Assembly (NCBI RefSeq): GCF_027938815.1
Contig: NZ_CP115913.1
Span: 3,444,001 to 3,508,000 of the forward strand
Source of the DNA: Oceanirhabdus sp. W0125-5
GTDB taxonomy: Bacteria; Bacillota; Clostridia; Clostridiales; Clostridiaceae
Length of the DNA: 64,000 nucleotides
Reading direction: 5' to 3'
Of this stretch, positions 51,497 to 61,584 are shown piece after piece. Both the position numbers and the translations under genes were made by a program. A model generated the notes under the pieces. The model worked only from the letters and a program-made list of their open reading frames with translations, searched no databases and had not been told where the DNA came from. Every line of letters begins with the position of its first letter. The stretch's first letter is position 1.

Positions 51497-52919
51497 CTGT
51501 ATTAAGCTCCTTTTCCATTTCCTTTTTCAATTCTTCTGTCATTACCTTCATTCTTTCTATTCTTTCATCAAGTATAGTTGGCTTATCAATATTTGGACCA
51601 TCCTTATGCAGAAGCCAAGAAGCAGCATAGTGTGTATCTGATATTTTGAACATAGGTGGTTGCTCTTCAAAATCTATTTTCATAGCATATTCACTTCTAA
51701 GAGCAAAAGCATCACCCTTAGGAGGAAATCTCATATCTGGAGGTGTTCCAGGAATAGTTATTAGCTTCTCCTTTGAAGTTAAATCAGGCATTGAACCTAA
51801 TAAAGCCCATGTATATGGATGTTTTGGGTCGTAGAACACTTCCTCATTAGTACCAATCTCTTGAATCTTACCAGCATACATAACAGCTATTCTATCTGCA
51901 ACATTAGCAACAACTCCTAAGTCATGGGTTATGAAAATAACAGTTAATCCACGTTCCTCTTTTAATTTTTTTATAAGCTCCAATATTTGTGCTTGAATAG
52001 TTACATCCAAAGCTGTTGTTGGTTCGTCACATATTAATATATCTGGATTAGCCGTTAAAACTATTGCAATAACTATACGCTGGCGCATACCACCAGAGAA
52101 CTGGAATGGATACTGCTTAAACCTTTTTTCAGGCTGCGGAATTCCAACCTCTCTCATAACCTCTAAAGCCCTTTCTTTGGCTTCCTTTTTAGTAACCTTT
52201 TTAATACGTCTAAGCTCTTCCTTTTTATTTGATATTTTCTCTTTAACTACCTTTGGTTCTAGCCCCTCAGGATTTCTACGAATTTCTTTTATCTCTTCAT
52301 GATATTTTGCCTTCTGCTCATTATATTCATTCATTACTACTTTAGTAGCTTTTTTCTTAGCTATTTTCATAGTTTTTTTGGCTGTTGGTAACTGTTTTTT
52401 TAACTCAGCAATCTGTTTTTTCAGATCATTATAAGGTTCTTTATTCTTTTTATTCTCTGCTATCTTTTCTTTTAAACTCCTTATATCTCTCTTAGTTACT
52501 AAATAAGCAACTCTTTCTTTGTTGTATAGCTTTTCTATTTTATTTTTAAGATGATATCCATTTAGCAACAAACCTTCAGTAATTTGTTTACCAATTCTCA
52601 TTATAGGGTTTAAACTAGATAAAGGATCTTGATATATCATACCTATCTTCTTACCACGTATTTCATGATACTCTTCTTCTGTTATCTTTAAAAGATCCTC
52701 GCCATCATAAATGATTTTTCCATCTTCAACTATAGCATTTCCAGCCAATATTCCCATAATTGCCCTTGTAGTAACAGACTTACCTGAGCCTGACTCTCCA
52801 ACTATTGCTAATGTCTCACCTTTGTTTAAATCAAAACTAATATTTCTTACCGCTCTAACTTTTCCTGTAACTGTTCTAAATGATACACTTAAATTCTCTA
52901 CTATCAATTTCTTATTCAT
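51474..52919 (-). CDS. oppD: Oligopeptide ABC transporter ATP-binding protein OppD
   Basis: A protein of 481 residues, about 140 longer than usual. Walker A GESGSGKSVTT near 40, Q-loop MIYQDPLSSLNP near 96, a coiled-coil, highly charged insertion at about 125-265 (rich in KKK and EE runs), then signature FSGGMRQRI near 275, Walker B ILICDEPTTALD and the C-terminal PKHPYTWALLGSMPDL oligopeptide-transporter block. The insert is in the helical domain that contacts the permease. It shares a TAATG junction with oppC. Confidence 0.92.
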   Translation of the reverse strand: MNKKLIVENLSVSFRTVTGKVRAVRNISFDLNKGETLAIVGESGSGKSVTTRAIMGILAGNAIVEDGKIIYDGEDLLKITEEEYHEIRGKKIGMIYQDPLSSLNPIMRIGKQITEGLLLNGYHLKNKIEKLYNKERVAYLVTKRDIRSLKEKIAENKKNKEPYNDLKKQIAELKKQLPTAKKTMKIAKKKATKVVMNEYNEQKAKYHEEIKEIRRNPEGLEPKVVKEKISNKKEELRRIKKVTKKEAKERALEVMREVGIPQPEKRFKQYPFQFSGGMRQRIVIAIVLTANPDILICDEPTTALDVTIQAQILELIKKLKEERGLTVIFITHDLGVVANVADRIAVMYAGKIQEIGTNEEVFYDPKHPYTWALLGSMPDLTSKEKLITIPGTPPDMRFPPKGDAFALRSEYAMKIDFEEQPPMFKISDTHYAASWLLHKDGPNIDKPTILDERIERMKVMTEELKKEMEKELNTDEKQFEV

Positions 52920-54817
52920 TAATCTTCAACCCCTCTCAATGATGGGTTAAATGCATCTCTTAATGCATTTCCAAACATATTAAATGTTATCATCAATATT
53001 GAAACTACTATTGCAGGATATATAGTCAAATATGGGTAGTTGAACAAGAAATTTCTTGCATCAGATAATAATACACCTATTGATACACCTGAGAAAGTGA
53101 ATCCTAGGATGCTGAATGATTGTCCATGCCCAATACCATATCCTAAGTATGATAAAGCAGCCTCTGTGAAAATTACTCCAGGTATTCCAAGTATGCTTGA
53201 TGTAATAATTGTACCAATACCATTAGGTAAAATATGCCTAAATATCAAACGTGAATCTTTAGCACCCATTGTCTTGGATGCAAGAACATATTCTCTTCTT
53301 TTATATCTATAAAACTGCATTCTTGTTACACTTGCCGTTCCTATCCATCCAGATATAACCAGTGTCAGTATTAATGTCTTAATTCCAGGATTAAATAAAA
53401 CAACCATTATAGACAAAACAACTAACCATGGTATTCTACCCACCAACTCAGCAAAACGCTGCATTAACATATCAACAGTTCCACCGTAATATCCGGAAAT
53501 AGCACCAAACAAAATTCCAATAGTTACATTTATCAAAGTAACTATTAAACCAATATACAATGATGTTCTCAAACCTACCCAAACTAATGAAAACAAATCT
53601 CTACCTGCTTGAGATGTTCCAAACAAATAGTATGGCAAATCATCATATCCTAAATAAGCAGCATAATCGAGATAGACCTCGTATGAAGAATATTTTTTCC
53701 CATCTACTACAACAGAATCATTTTTTCTTATAACTTCGCGAATTGGAAAACCTTCAGTAAAAAACCATCCATCCGGATTATCAGGGTTAGGAATCTTCTC
53801 TACCTTGTCCCCCCACTCTTCTAATAATTTATCATATTCACTTGCAGAGAAAGCTGTTTCATGAGTTAAGTCAAATGCGGCTATATATTTATTGTATCTA
53901 AATGATGTAATAATCATCACACCATTTTGCCTCTGATACGAGCCTTTACCATCCATTATTTTATAGCTTGCTAGTTTAAATCCTTCATCAAATAATACTG
54001 GTTCTTTGCTGCTGTCGTCAAATAATGAGATACTTGTAAGTGCAGCAGAAGATCCTTTATTATCTGAGCTATAACGTACACGTAGTTTAGATACAACATC
54101 GGCATACAACTCTTCATTTAACTCAAATAATTTAACTTGGTGCTTACCAGTTTCAGTTATAGTGTCAATAACTGTATAATCACCACCAAAATCAGTTTGC
54201 AGAAGAACCTCTATTTTCCCATTAGAACTGCTGTCTAACTCGTATACATCTATTTCAATATAAGGATTATTAGCTTTAATTAAATTGTAAAACTCAGTAG
54301 ATTCAACAGTAACTGACGTTGAGTCGTAATCTAACATTAATAATGATTGACCGTTTAAAACATATGGAGATTTTTCTGCACTTTCTACACGGTTATTAAT
54401 AAGAGTTTTCATATCTATGGCTTTTTCATTAAAACTCAGTGGTAAATACAATCCTGTTTCTTCATCAAATTTTGATAAATCTGCAGGCATATCTTCTAAA
54501 AATACAGTACCATCCATAATTCCAATTTTCTCCAATAGAGGAACTCTTGGAGGTAAAAAAGAAAGCTTTTCATCAAGCTTAGTATAATCTTTGCCTGATA
54601 ATCCCGGCATAATAATTGAGCATATAATTAAAACTAATAATATTGTTGATGCAGTTAAGTTTGCTCTATTCTTTTTAAATCTCATCCAAACATCTTTCAT
54701 GTAGCCTATTGGCTTACCTTGAATTTTCTGGTCATATAATTTTTTACCCTTTTGTACAAATTCAAATTGTTCTTTTGGGATATTTCGATTTATAACTTTT
54801 GTCTCATTATTCATCAT
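52919..54817 (-). CDS. oppC: Oligopeptide ABC transporter permease OppC with large extracytoplasmic insertion
   Basis: A protein of 632 residues, about twice the usual length. A cytosolic N-terminus and first membrane helix (TASTILLVLIICSIIMPGL near 55-75) are followed by an insertion of about 330 residues outside the membrane (roughly 76-405). It is beta-rich and contains EIDVYELDSSSNGKIEVLLQ and SYQRQNGVMIITSFRYNKYI, perhaps a jelly-roll. The normal five-helix binding-protein-dependent transport domain follows, with the EAA-type loop EYVLASKTMGAKDSRLIFRH. Four-base overlap with oppB. Confidence 0.9.
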   Translation of the reverse strand: MMNNETKVINRNIPKEQFEFVQKGKKLYDQKIQGKPIGYMKDVWMRFKKNRANLTASTILLVLIICSIIMPGLSGKDYTKLDEKLSFLPPRVPLLEKIGIMDGTVFLEDMPADLSKFDEETGLYLPLSFNEKAIDMKTLINNRVESAEKSPYVLNGQSLLMLDYDSTSVTVESTEFYNLIKANNPYIEIDVYELDSSSNGKIEVLLQTDFGGDYTVIDTITETGKHQVKLFELNEELYADVVSKLRVRYSSDNKGSSAALTSISLFDDSSKEPVLFDEGFKLASYKIMDGKGSYQRQNGVMIITSFRYNKYIAAFDLTHETAFSASEYDKLLEEWGDKVEKIPNPDNPDGWFFTEGFPIREVIRKNDSVVVDGKKYSSYEVYLDYAAYLGYDDLPYYLFGTSQAGRDLFSLVWVGLRTSLYIGLIVTLINVTIGILFGAISGYYGGTVDMLMQRFAELVGRIPWLVVLSIMVVLFNPGIKTLILTLVISGWIGTASVTRMQFYRYKRREYVLASKTMGAKDSRLIFRHILPNGIGTIITSSILGIPGVIFTEAALSYLGYGIGHGQSFSILGFTFSGVSIGVLLSDARNFLFNYPYLTIYPAIVVSILMITFNMFGNALRDAFNPSLRGVED

Positions 54818-55890
54818 TTTTTACCTCCCATACGAATTCTTGGGTCAATTATTCCATATGTAAGGTCAACAACTAATGTTGCAAACAGTCCAATGGAAGT
54901 ATAAAAAGCTGAATTACTTAACAGAAGGTTATAATCATACGCATTTTTAGTAAGTGCTCTTATAAATACTTGTCCCGTACCTGGTATTGAATAAATCATC
55001 TCCATTATAACCGACCCTCCTAATATTCCAACAAAAGAAAATATTATAGTTGGTACTAATGGAACCATTGAATTTCTCATAGCATGTCTAATAACAGCTT
55101 GTCTTCTTGTTAACCCTTTGGTTCTAGCTAATAGTAGGAATTCTGAGGTCAAAACCTCTGTTAGTTCAGCCCTAGTTAACCTTGTTAACCATGCTACTGG
55201 CCAAAATGACAATGCCATTACCGGTAAAATAAGTCCACGAATTCTCAGGGCCATATCTACATCTTTTGCAGGGAAGATTGATGGTACCCATTCTAAATGG
55301 TATCCAAATATCATAACAAGTATAATCATAACAACGAAACCCGGTATGGATATCATTACCATTACTGCGATTGTAATGAAATTATCTGAAGGTTTGTTCT
55401 TTTTTAATGCAGCAATTATACCAAGAGTTAAACCTATAGGAATATAGAATAATAGAGCTACAATATTTAGAGTCATAGTTGTAGGTATTCGATCTTTTAA
55501 TATATCAAAAACAGGTCTACCTACTTCTACTCTAGTAGAAAGTCCCCAGTCCCACTTTGTTACAATATTTTTTACCCATGAGAAATACTGTCTGCTTATT
55601 GGTATCGGTTCATAAGCTCGTATAAATTCTCCCTTATCTTCATAATAAGAACTTCTAAGTGTTTCTCCTGTGGAAATCTTTTTTCTAATTTCCGCCATCT
55701 CTTCTGGATCCTCGATTAATCTAAAATCCATATATCCATCTGAAACCTGTTTGTTAAAGTGCAAACTTTTCTCCTCCTTTGTGGTAGGTGGATAAGAAGG
55801 TGCTAACTTTAACAAAGTAAAGTTCAATGTCAAAATGGTAACCAGCATTATAAATATCCAAATTATTCTTGTTATTATATATCTTGACAT
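54814..55890 (-). CDS. oppB: Oligopeptide ABC transporter permease OppB
   Basis: A protein of 358 residues from ATG 55890 (MSRYIITRIIWIFIMLV) with GAGG nine bases upstream; an earlier ATG at 55905 has no clear site. It has an N-terminal helix, an extracytoplasmic loop of about 110 residues, then five helices with the EAA motif region LLLARTKGLTRRQAVIRHAMRNS and C-terminal DLTYGIIDPRIRMG typical of DppB/OppB. It is the second gene of the operon after the binding protein. Confidence 0.92.
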   Translation of the reverse strand: MSRYIITRIIWIFIMLVTILTLNFTLLKLAPSYPPTTKEEKSLHFNKQVSDGYMDFRLIEDPEEMAEIRKKISTGETLRSSYYEDKGEFIRAYEPIPISRQYFSWVKNIVTKWDWGLSTRVEVGRPVFDILKDRIPTTMTLNIVALLFYIPIGLTLGIIAALKKNKPSDNFITIAVMVMISIPGFVVMIILVMIFGYHLEWVPSIFPAKDVDMALRIRGLILPVMALSFWPVAWLTRLTRAELTEVLTSEFLLLARTKGLTRRQAVIRHAMRNSMVPLVPTIIFSFVGILGGSVIMEMIYSIPGTGQVFIRALTKNAYDYNLLLSNSAFYTSIGLFATLVVDLTYGIIDPRIRMGGKK

Positions 55891-56025
55891 GTTTTCTTGC
55901 CTCATCTCTTATATTATTGGTTTATAAAAACCAGATTTACATTATTTCCATATCATCTATAATACCTTCTAGTTTATAAATGCATATTGTAAAACTATAT
56001 ATAAAAAGAAATTAAGTTACTTATA

Positions 56026-56062
56026 TAGAAAGGATAGAAAAAATAATATTTCTATCCTTTCT
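56026..56062 (-). terminator. Hairpin after oppA
   Basis: AGAAAGGATAGAAA / TTTCTATCCTTTCT perfect 14-base stem between oppA and oppB. As in many opp operons it probably reduces expression of the downstream genes relative to the binding protein. Confidence 0.8.
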
Positions 56063-56089
56063 CCATCAAACATTTCAAATCATTTTATA

Positions 56090-58453
56090 TTATTCTTCTG
56101 ATTCTTCTTCCTCTGCCCCTTCTTCCTTAGGAACTTCAGTTCCATCTACTATTTCAGTTTCAAAATTTAATGCTGAAACGATAGCGTCAAATGACCATAA
56201 CTCTTTAACCATCTTACCATCATCATTCTTATATGAAACAGTAATCTCTGGTTTAGAAGTATCAATACCCCAGTTTAGAGTAAATCCAGATCTGTTGTCT
56301 GAGCAGTAAGTGTCTAGGAATGATGCTGCATCTAGAGTGTTACCACCTATTCCACCAATTGAAGTATCAAACTCACCAACCATCATGTGATCATAATAGA
56401 TTCCTGGGAAATCTTTTGGAAGAGTATCTACAGTTACTTTGATATTATGCTTTTCACTGTTGAATGCTTCTTCCATAGCATCTTTAATGTAAGTAGCCAT
56501 TAAAGCTTGAGTTTCACTTCCACTGAAGTAATTGAACTCAATTTTAATCTCATCTCCACTCTTATAAACGCCTTCTCCTATTAAAGTATCAAGTGCTTTA
56601 TCATAATAAGCTCTTGCAGCATCTAAGTTATAACCATTAGTTGAAGGTGAAAGATCAGCACCTACTGCCATACCTTGTGGTGTATTTCTATAAGGCATAC
56701 CTGTCTCAGCTTCTACTACATACGCATCTGTAAATAGATACATCTGTGTTTGAGAAGTCTTCATAACTTCCTCAGCAAGTTTCTTTCTATCTATTGCATG
56801 GAAGATACCCATTTTAAAATCGTGATTTGCTAAAATTGGTTCTGGTTCCCATTCACTATCTGGGAATTGTGCAGCGTGCCCCTCTTTAGAACCTGTACCG
56901 TTAATCATCATTCTGAAAGTTGTTCTTCCAGGAACACGCTTTAATCCTGGATGACTCTTATACTCTTCATAATGTGCTGAAGGTAATGGAACTGTATCAA
57001 GTTTACCTGCTATAAACTCTTGGAATTCCATTTCCGCATCTTTAATAATAGTAATTAATCTACCTGTGTAGAAATATTTATCTGCATCATGGAATTTATC
57101 ATTCTTCTTCATTCTTATAACTTTATCACTCTCGAAATAGTCAACATAGTAAACACCATGATATGCTATTGATTCTTCATCAATACCATATTTGTCGCCT
57201 AAAGCTTCATATAATTCAATATTAACTGGTGTCATTACCATACTACCTAAGAAATACTTAACATTCCATTGAGATTGCTCATCAACAAATTCAAATTGAA
57301 GCGTATTGTCGTCAATTAACTTGATACCTACAGTATCCCACTCAGCTGTTCCGTCAACAAACTCTTGACCATTAACAACTTTTGTTGAACTTGTGCAGAA
57401 ATCACTACCACCACTTACAGCTCTAAACCATTTTTCTTCTAAAGCAAGTTTGTAAGTCTCATAAAAATCAACAGCGTTAATAGTTGTATCTGTTATCATT
57501 GACGTATCAGTTTTATCGTTAAACTTCCACTCAAGACCATCTTTTATTTTAATTTGCCATTTTTTTGATACTATCTTACCATTTGGTAATTCACGGCTTT
57601 CTATAGCTATTGGATCCTCAGAAGCCATGGAAGGATTAAGAACATATCCTGACTTATCTTCATTAAACTCATATTCATACAATGTACCGTAATAATAAGC
57701 CATCATATCGCCTGTTGTTCCATCATCATATTTCCATTGATTCCATGCTGCAGGATTCTGCCCGATAGACTCTCTAAAAGTGTACTCACCTTCATTACCC
57801 TTTTGGCCATCTTCCATCAATATCTTACTATCATCAGCAGCCATAGATGAATAATCTATACCAAATCCTAAAACTGGCAATGAAGTTTCACTAACAAGTT
57901 GCATTCTGTTAGAAAATAATCTGAATCCAGCATTTGCAAATAATGGAATACCTGCATGTTGGCTATGCAATAGGTAATCTTCAGCAGCTGCCATAAAAGT
58001 ATGTCTTAATTCAGCTGAAGCAAACTTGTAGTTGTAAGTACCATTTGCTAAAGCAGCATCAACACTTGTTACTGTTACAACTCTAGTAACTGATAAGTCA
58101 GTACCTTTTAATGCGTATGTTAACTCATACTCACCTGGTATAAGTGTATTAACTTCACCAGTAACCTCTATATTAGATGTTGCATCTTTACCATCTGTTC
58201 CTTTTGCTGATACACCATCAAGTGGATCAAACTCTGATAATTCCTCTATAGAAACGTTTTCAGCACCAGTAATTGAAGCCTCTGTCTTTGGTGTTTCTTC
58301 ATTTTCTTTATTGTCTTTATTATTGGTCTCCTCCTGTGTTGTTTTTACATTTTCATTTTCTTTCTTTTCTGAATTACCACATCCTGAAAATGCGCTAATA
58401 CACATCAGTAAAACAAGTAAAAACGAAGTAATCTTGCTTAATCTGCCTTTCAT
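56090..58453 (-). CDS. oppA: Oligopeptide-binding lipoprotein OppA with N-terminal Ig-like domain
   Basis: A protein of 787 residues, longer than most OppA proteins. Signal peptide with lipobox (LLVLLMCISAFSGCGN, lipidated Cys near 26), a low-complexity acidic linker, then a DUF5011-type Ig domain at about 60-135 (DPLDGVSAKGTDGKDATSNIEVTG, split by the limit; ends TYALKGTDLSVTRVVTVTS), then the SBP family 5 domain to about 745 and an acidic tail (EEGAEEEESEE). It captures peptides outside the membrane for the OppBCDF complex. The first gene of the operon; the start follows AAAAGGGGG. Confidence 0.92.
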   Translation of the reverse strand: MKGRLSKITSFLLVLLMCISAFSGCGNSEKKENENVKTTQEETNNKDNKENEETPKTEASITGAENVSIEELSEFDPLDGVSAKGTDGKDATSNIEVTGEVNTLIPGEYELTYALKGTDLSVTRVVTVTSVDAALANGTYNYKFASAELRHTFMAAAEDYLLHSQHAGIPLFANAGFRLFSNRMQLVSETSLPVLGFGIDYSSMAADDSKILMEDGQKGNEGEYTFRESIGQNPAAWNQWKYDDGTTGDMMAYYYGTLYEYEFNEDKSGYVLNPSMASEDPIAIESRELPNGKIVSKKWQIKIKDGLEWKFNDKTDTSMITDTTINAVDFYETYKLALEEKWFRAVSGGSDFCTSSTKVVNGQEFVDGTAEWDTVGIKLIDDNTLQFEFVDEQSQWNVKYFLGSMVMTPVNIELYEALGDKYGIDEESIAYHGVYYVDYFESDKVIRMKKNDKFHDADKYFYTGRLITIIKDAEMEFQEFIAGKLDTVPLPSAHYEEYKSHPGLKRVPGRTTFRMMINGTGSKEGHAAQFPDSEWEPEPILANHDFKMGIFHAIDRKKLAEEVMKTSQTQMYLFTDAYVVEAETGMPYRNTPQGMAVGADLSPSTNGYNLDAARAYYDKALDTLIGEGVYKSGDEIKIEFNYFSGSETQALMATYIKDAMEEAFNSEKHNIKVTVDTLPKDFPGIYYDHMMVGEFDTSIGGIGGNTLDAASFLDTYCSDNRSGFTLNWGIDTSKPEITVSYKNDDGKMVKELWSFDAIVSALNFETEIVDGTEVPKEEGAEEEESEE

Positions 58454-58639
58454 TCCTTAATTATCCCCCTTTTGATAATATAGTCAGTTGTAGTGTTCAA
58501 CAACTGCTGAAAAATATTTTAAATGCTTTCAAAAAGAATTTCCCCCACTTAATTTAGAATTGTTAATATGTCACTACATATACTTAAACTAAAATAAGAT
58601 AAATTTTTTTTGTAAGCAAAATAAAACAAATAAACAAGT

Positions 58640-59040
58640 GATCAAAGTTTGATTTTAGTTTCCTTTACATAATTAAGTATATTCCGCATTTGTTAATTTT
58701 TTCCTTATTTTTTGAAATTTTTTTAAATATTTGAGAAATTCTTTAAAAATCATTATTAACATACTAAACAAACCAACTAAATTACACTCACACCAAACTC
58801 TATAACAACAAAAAAAAACTGACATCCCACCCCCAAGACATCAGATTTCTACTCTGTATTCACTTCATCTTTTTACTAAATATATTCTCAAGACTGTTGT
58901 CTTTTATTCTCTTTCTTATTTCATCTTTATCTATTGTATAAATATTTAATTTCTCCATCCTCTTGAAATATACTGAACCAGCAAAGTTGCATCTAGTTTT
59001 ATGATCTTTCATTTTTAACATTCTATAATTTGCATAACAT
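58640..59040 (-). repeat. Dispersed repeat, copy F (hairpin plus internally deleted gene)
   Basis: A perfect hairpin CTGACATC ... ACATCAG (58819-58845) is followed, reading on the minus strand, by a gene remnant from 58860 to 59040 that is about 85% identical by eye to the 71-residue gene at the right end. It keeps the last 57 codons (YANYRMLKMKDHKT onward), has lost about 44 bases near the 5' end, then regains homology around the start codon and the AG-GGTGAAAA site. A weak iteron remnant (TTTAGTTTCCTTTACATAAT) lies near 58655. The gap 58454-59204 holds nothing else recognised. Confidence 0.75.
58860..59040 (-). pseudogene. Internally deleted copy of the 71-residue gene
   Basis: Reads YANYRMLKMKDHKTRC-type sequence through to ENIFSKKMK and a stop. 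ATG at 59040 is followed after four codons by a stop because of the internal deletion, so no full product is made. Compared with the intact-looking copy at 63774-63989 the substitutions are few and mostly at third positions or in the final residues. Confidence 0.7.
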
Positions 59041-59204
59041 TTTCACCGCTCACCATTTATTGTCAATAGTTTTATACATTGTAAAATCACCCTTATTTAG
59101 TTTATAATTTAATAGGTAAGTTATGTTTATAATGGGTAATAAGTAATAAAAGTAGTAAATATTACGTCTATAAACCTAGTGATTTGTAATATAGGAGGAA
59201 TAAA

Positions 59205-59600
59205 ATGTATACGATATTTTATCAATTTAAGAAACAAGAATGTGAGACCGTTGAAGAAACGCTATCATTTATTAATTATCTAAATGATTATTGTGAAGAT
59301 ATGGTTTTTCAAGGTATTCGTATTAAACATGAGAGTGGAGAGTGTTTGAAATTAGCAATAGGAAGTGTCGATAATAAGAGTGTTTTTTTCTTGGAAGCTA
59401 TGGATGATAATGATGATCATCAAATTTCATTTACACCATTCATTCCTCAAGGAGAGAAGATTATAGTACCTATGCCTGGCGAAGGATATCTTGGATGTTT
59501 TAAGTACAATTTGATTGATTTTTATGATGCAATAACAGTAGCAGAGCATTTTTTAAAAAATAAATCACTACCAGCCGAGGCAAATTACCATGCATATTGA
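59205..59600 (+). CDS. Imm1-like immunity family protein (tentative)
   Basis: A protein of 131 residues behind ATAGGAGG. Its shape (N-terminal strand, a middle ECLKLAIGSVDNKSVFFLEA, and a C-terminal LIDFYDAITVAEHFLKNKSLPAE helix) resembles Imm1-type immunity proteins, which end with a helix of this kind. There is no toxin gene next to it, so it would be an orphan immunity gene. The assignment is by general pattern only; it could be an unrelated soluble protein. Confidence 0.45.
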   Translation: MYTIFYQFKKQECETVEETLSFINYLNDYCEDMVFQGIRIKHESGECLKLAIGSVDNKSVFFLEAMDDNDDHQISFTPFIPQGEKIIVPMPGEGYLGCFKYNLIDFYDAITVAEHFLKNKSLPAEANYHAY

Positions 59601-59703
59601 TTTTGATAGTATTAAAACATCCTCATTAAGATGTTGCTTAATATAATGTTTGCAACATCCCCCAACCTAAGCCCTATAAGAAATAAGCGAAAGGAGCGCT
59701 TTT

Positions 59704-60036
59704 ATGAAAAAAAAATATAAATTCTTAATTGCTATTATATGCGTTGTTATGTGTTTACTTTTTTGGTTCATACAGTGGAATAAGATTGTCGGAACGGTTT
59801 ATGGTCCTGAAATGGAAAAGATTATAATAGATAATGTTTCCTATGTTTGGGGAGATACACCATATCATGGTACTGACAAAAGTTTTCATATCGGTAAAGG
59901 AGCATGGCAAGATGGAACAAGAGTGTTGGATTTGTATAGGATTAAGGGGGATAAAGAATTTAACTATCTATATGCTCGACATGGTTGGGAAGGAAAAATG
60001 TATATGCGCGAAAATTTAAAAAATAGAGAACAATAG
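59704..60036 (+). CDS. Small membrane-anchored protein of unknown function
   Basis: A protein of 110 residues with an N-terminal helix (FLIAIICVVMCLLFWFIQW, residues about 7-25) after a lysine-rich start, behind AAAGGAGCG. The extracytoplasmic part is WGDTPYHGTDKSFHIGKGAW-like and aromatic-rich. No family is recognised. It is on the same strand as the Imm1-like gene, 103 bases downstream. Confidence 0.6.
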   Translation: MKKKYKFLIAIICVVMCLLFWFIQWNKIVGTVYGPEMEKIIIDNVSYVWGDTPYHGTDKSFHIGKGAWQDGTRVLDLYRIKGDKEFNYLYARHGWEGKMYMRENLKNREQ

Positions 60037-60128
60037 TTAAAAATAACACTAATATTTTTTTCATATCAATGCCTATCATTTAACAAAAAAATCAACACAG
60101 CAGTTTATGAACTGACGGCATTCTTACC

Positions 60129-60291
60129 TTACTGAACTTCTACTTCAGTTTCAATTACATCTATAATTTTAGCGCCCTTTTTCTTCTTTAAAGATCGACT
60201 AGTTGAATAGAATGGATCCTGAGTAATAATCTCGTCCATAAGAGAATTTACTTCTTTAGATTTTAGAAGTTGTAGAGAATCGAAAAACTCT
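60129..60291 (-). pseudogene. C-terminal gene fragment
   Basis: A short open stretch ending at TAA 60131-60129 that reads LMDEIITQDPFYSTSRSL and ends EVEVQ, bounded upstream by a stop. It has no ribosome binding site and looks like the C-terminal end of a lost gene, perhaps a transposase or toxin. I cannot identify it. The remaining 60037-60366 gap is without recognised features. Confidence 0.35.
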
Positions 60292-60366
60292 TAAATCTTC
60301 GAAAACCTTTATGAATCACCTGTTCTTAGAGTGCGAAATTGATTTCTCTTTAATATTAATTAAATT

Positions 60367-60726
60367 CTAATAGCATACTATTTCATTATTATTTTCTATA
60401 ATAAACTCATATAACGTTTCTTCATTTTCTATAAACTCTGTTATCAGACTCATTACATACTTAGATTTTTCAATCTTTTCTTTTATTAACGGATAATATG
60501 CTACATATGTACTCGCCTCTGAATCTCCATCCATCTCATCAAGTAAATTAGCACACTTTTCTTCTAAATAATAATTTAATAATTCTTCCCGATTATATCC
60601 GTTCATATATTCTTCTTCATTTATTCGGTTGATTTTATGCCCTATATGAAAAACCTTATCTTCTTCAATGTTAAAAACACCTGAAACAGAATCTTCTTGT
60701 TTTACAATACTAAAATAATTACTCAT
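60367..60726 (-). CDS. Imm51 family immunity protein
   Basis: A protein of 119 residues from ATG 60726 (MSNYFSIVKQEDSVSGVF) behind AGGAGTGAG. The start MxNYFxIVKxEDxVSxxFNIED and the central NGYNREELLNYYLEEKCANLL match Imm51 immunity proteins of polymorphic toxin systems as I know them. A soluble inhibitor in the cytosol. No toxin gene is nearby, so it is an orphan or a defence against neighbours' toxins. Confidence 0.6.
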   Translation of the reverse strand: MSNYFSIVKQEDSVSGVFNIEEDKVFHIGHKINRINEEEYMNGYNREELLNYYLEEKCANLLDEMDGDSEASTYVAYYPLIKEKIEKSKYVMSLITEFIENEETLYEFIIENNNEIVCY

Positions 60727-60782
60727 TTTCACTCACTCCTATATCTATTTTTTATACAACAATAGCATGTTATTTTCATGTA

Positions 60783-61342
60783 TTAAGCAATTTTTGAAGA
60801 ATCATAAAAGCTTTTACCGAACATTCCCTTGAGAAATTCGCATCCTTTAAGTTTATTATTTTCATTAGATACTGCATTTAAAATGTTATATAATTCACAA
60901 ATCTTTTGATTAAATTCATCAATTTCAAAGTTAGTCATACTAGAGAAAATTTCTTTATCATATACATAAGGCTTGTTAGAAAACAGTTTTAATAATTTAC
61001 TTTCTAAAGAATCTATTATTATAAATTTATAAATAATTTTGTTAAGGAATTCTATTAATGCTCCTAAATCATCATATTCATAAATATCGGAGTTTTCACT
61101 TTCTTTTCGTGGTGTAAAACATTGTGTAGCAAGGTCAACAAAGCCTGCTTAAATAGATGATATTTTGCTATACTCATATTCAAGGATTGCCATATTGTCA
61201 AATAATCAATAACCCTTATTAATTGTTTTTTATCATAGTTACATTCAAATATATTATTAATTTTTGTCATTAAATCTTCTTTAAGCTCAATACTTGATTC
61301 TATGCTTTCATGAAAATCAATAAAATATTTTTAATGAATCAT
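60783..61342 (-). pseudogene. Decayed gene of unknown family
   Basis: From a well-spaced AGGGGGC site, ATG 61342 opens a frame that meets TAA at codon 4, then continues KYFIDFHESIESSIELKE to about IAKYHLFKQA. The frame is then lost; adding one T in GCTTTG restores it as FVDLATQCFTPRKESENSD and onward to KGMFGKSFYDSSKIA. About 180 codons in all. No family is recognised. The immunity-gene neighbourhood suggests a former immunity or toxin-linked gene. Confidence 0.6.
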
Positions 61343-61545
61343 TTATATGCCCCCTAATATGATTCAGATTATATTCATTTTTCACTTTACACCTTGTTAA
61401 TTTATTAACAACTTAACATTAACATATTATGAAATAATTTACTAACTGTGAATATGTTCAAAAACTTTTAAATTTAATGAAATTAGTGCGACATATGGAA
61501 TCATTATACGTTTTTTCAATATTACTGCTATTTGCATAAATAAGA

Positions 61546-61573
61546 CAAAACCATGCAAAAATGCAGGGCTTTA
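61546..61573 (-). terminator. Weak terminator after the deacetylase gene
   Basis: On the minus strand GCCCTGCA-TTTT-TGCATGG-type stem followed by TTTTG, twelve bases after the stop at 61585. Confidence 0.45.
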
Positions 61574-61584
61574 TCTGAGTAAAC

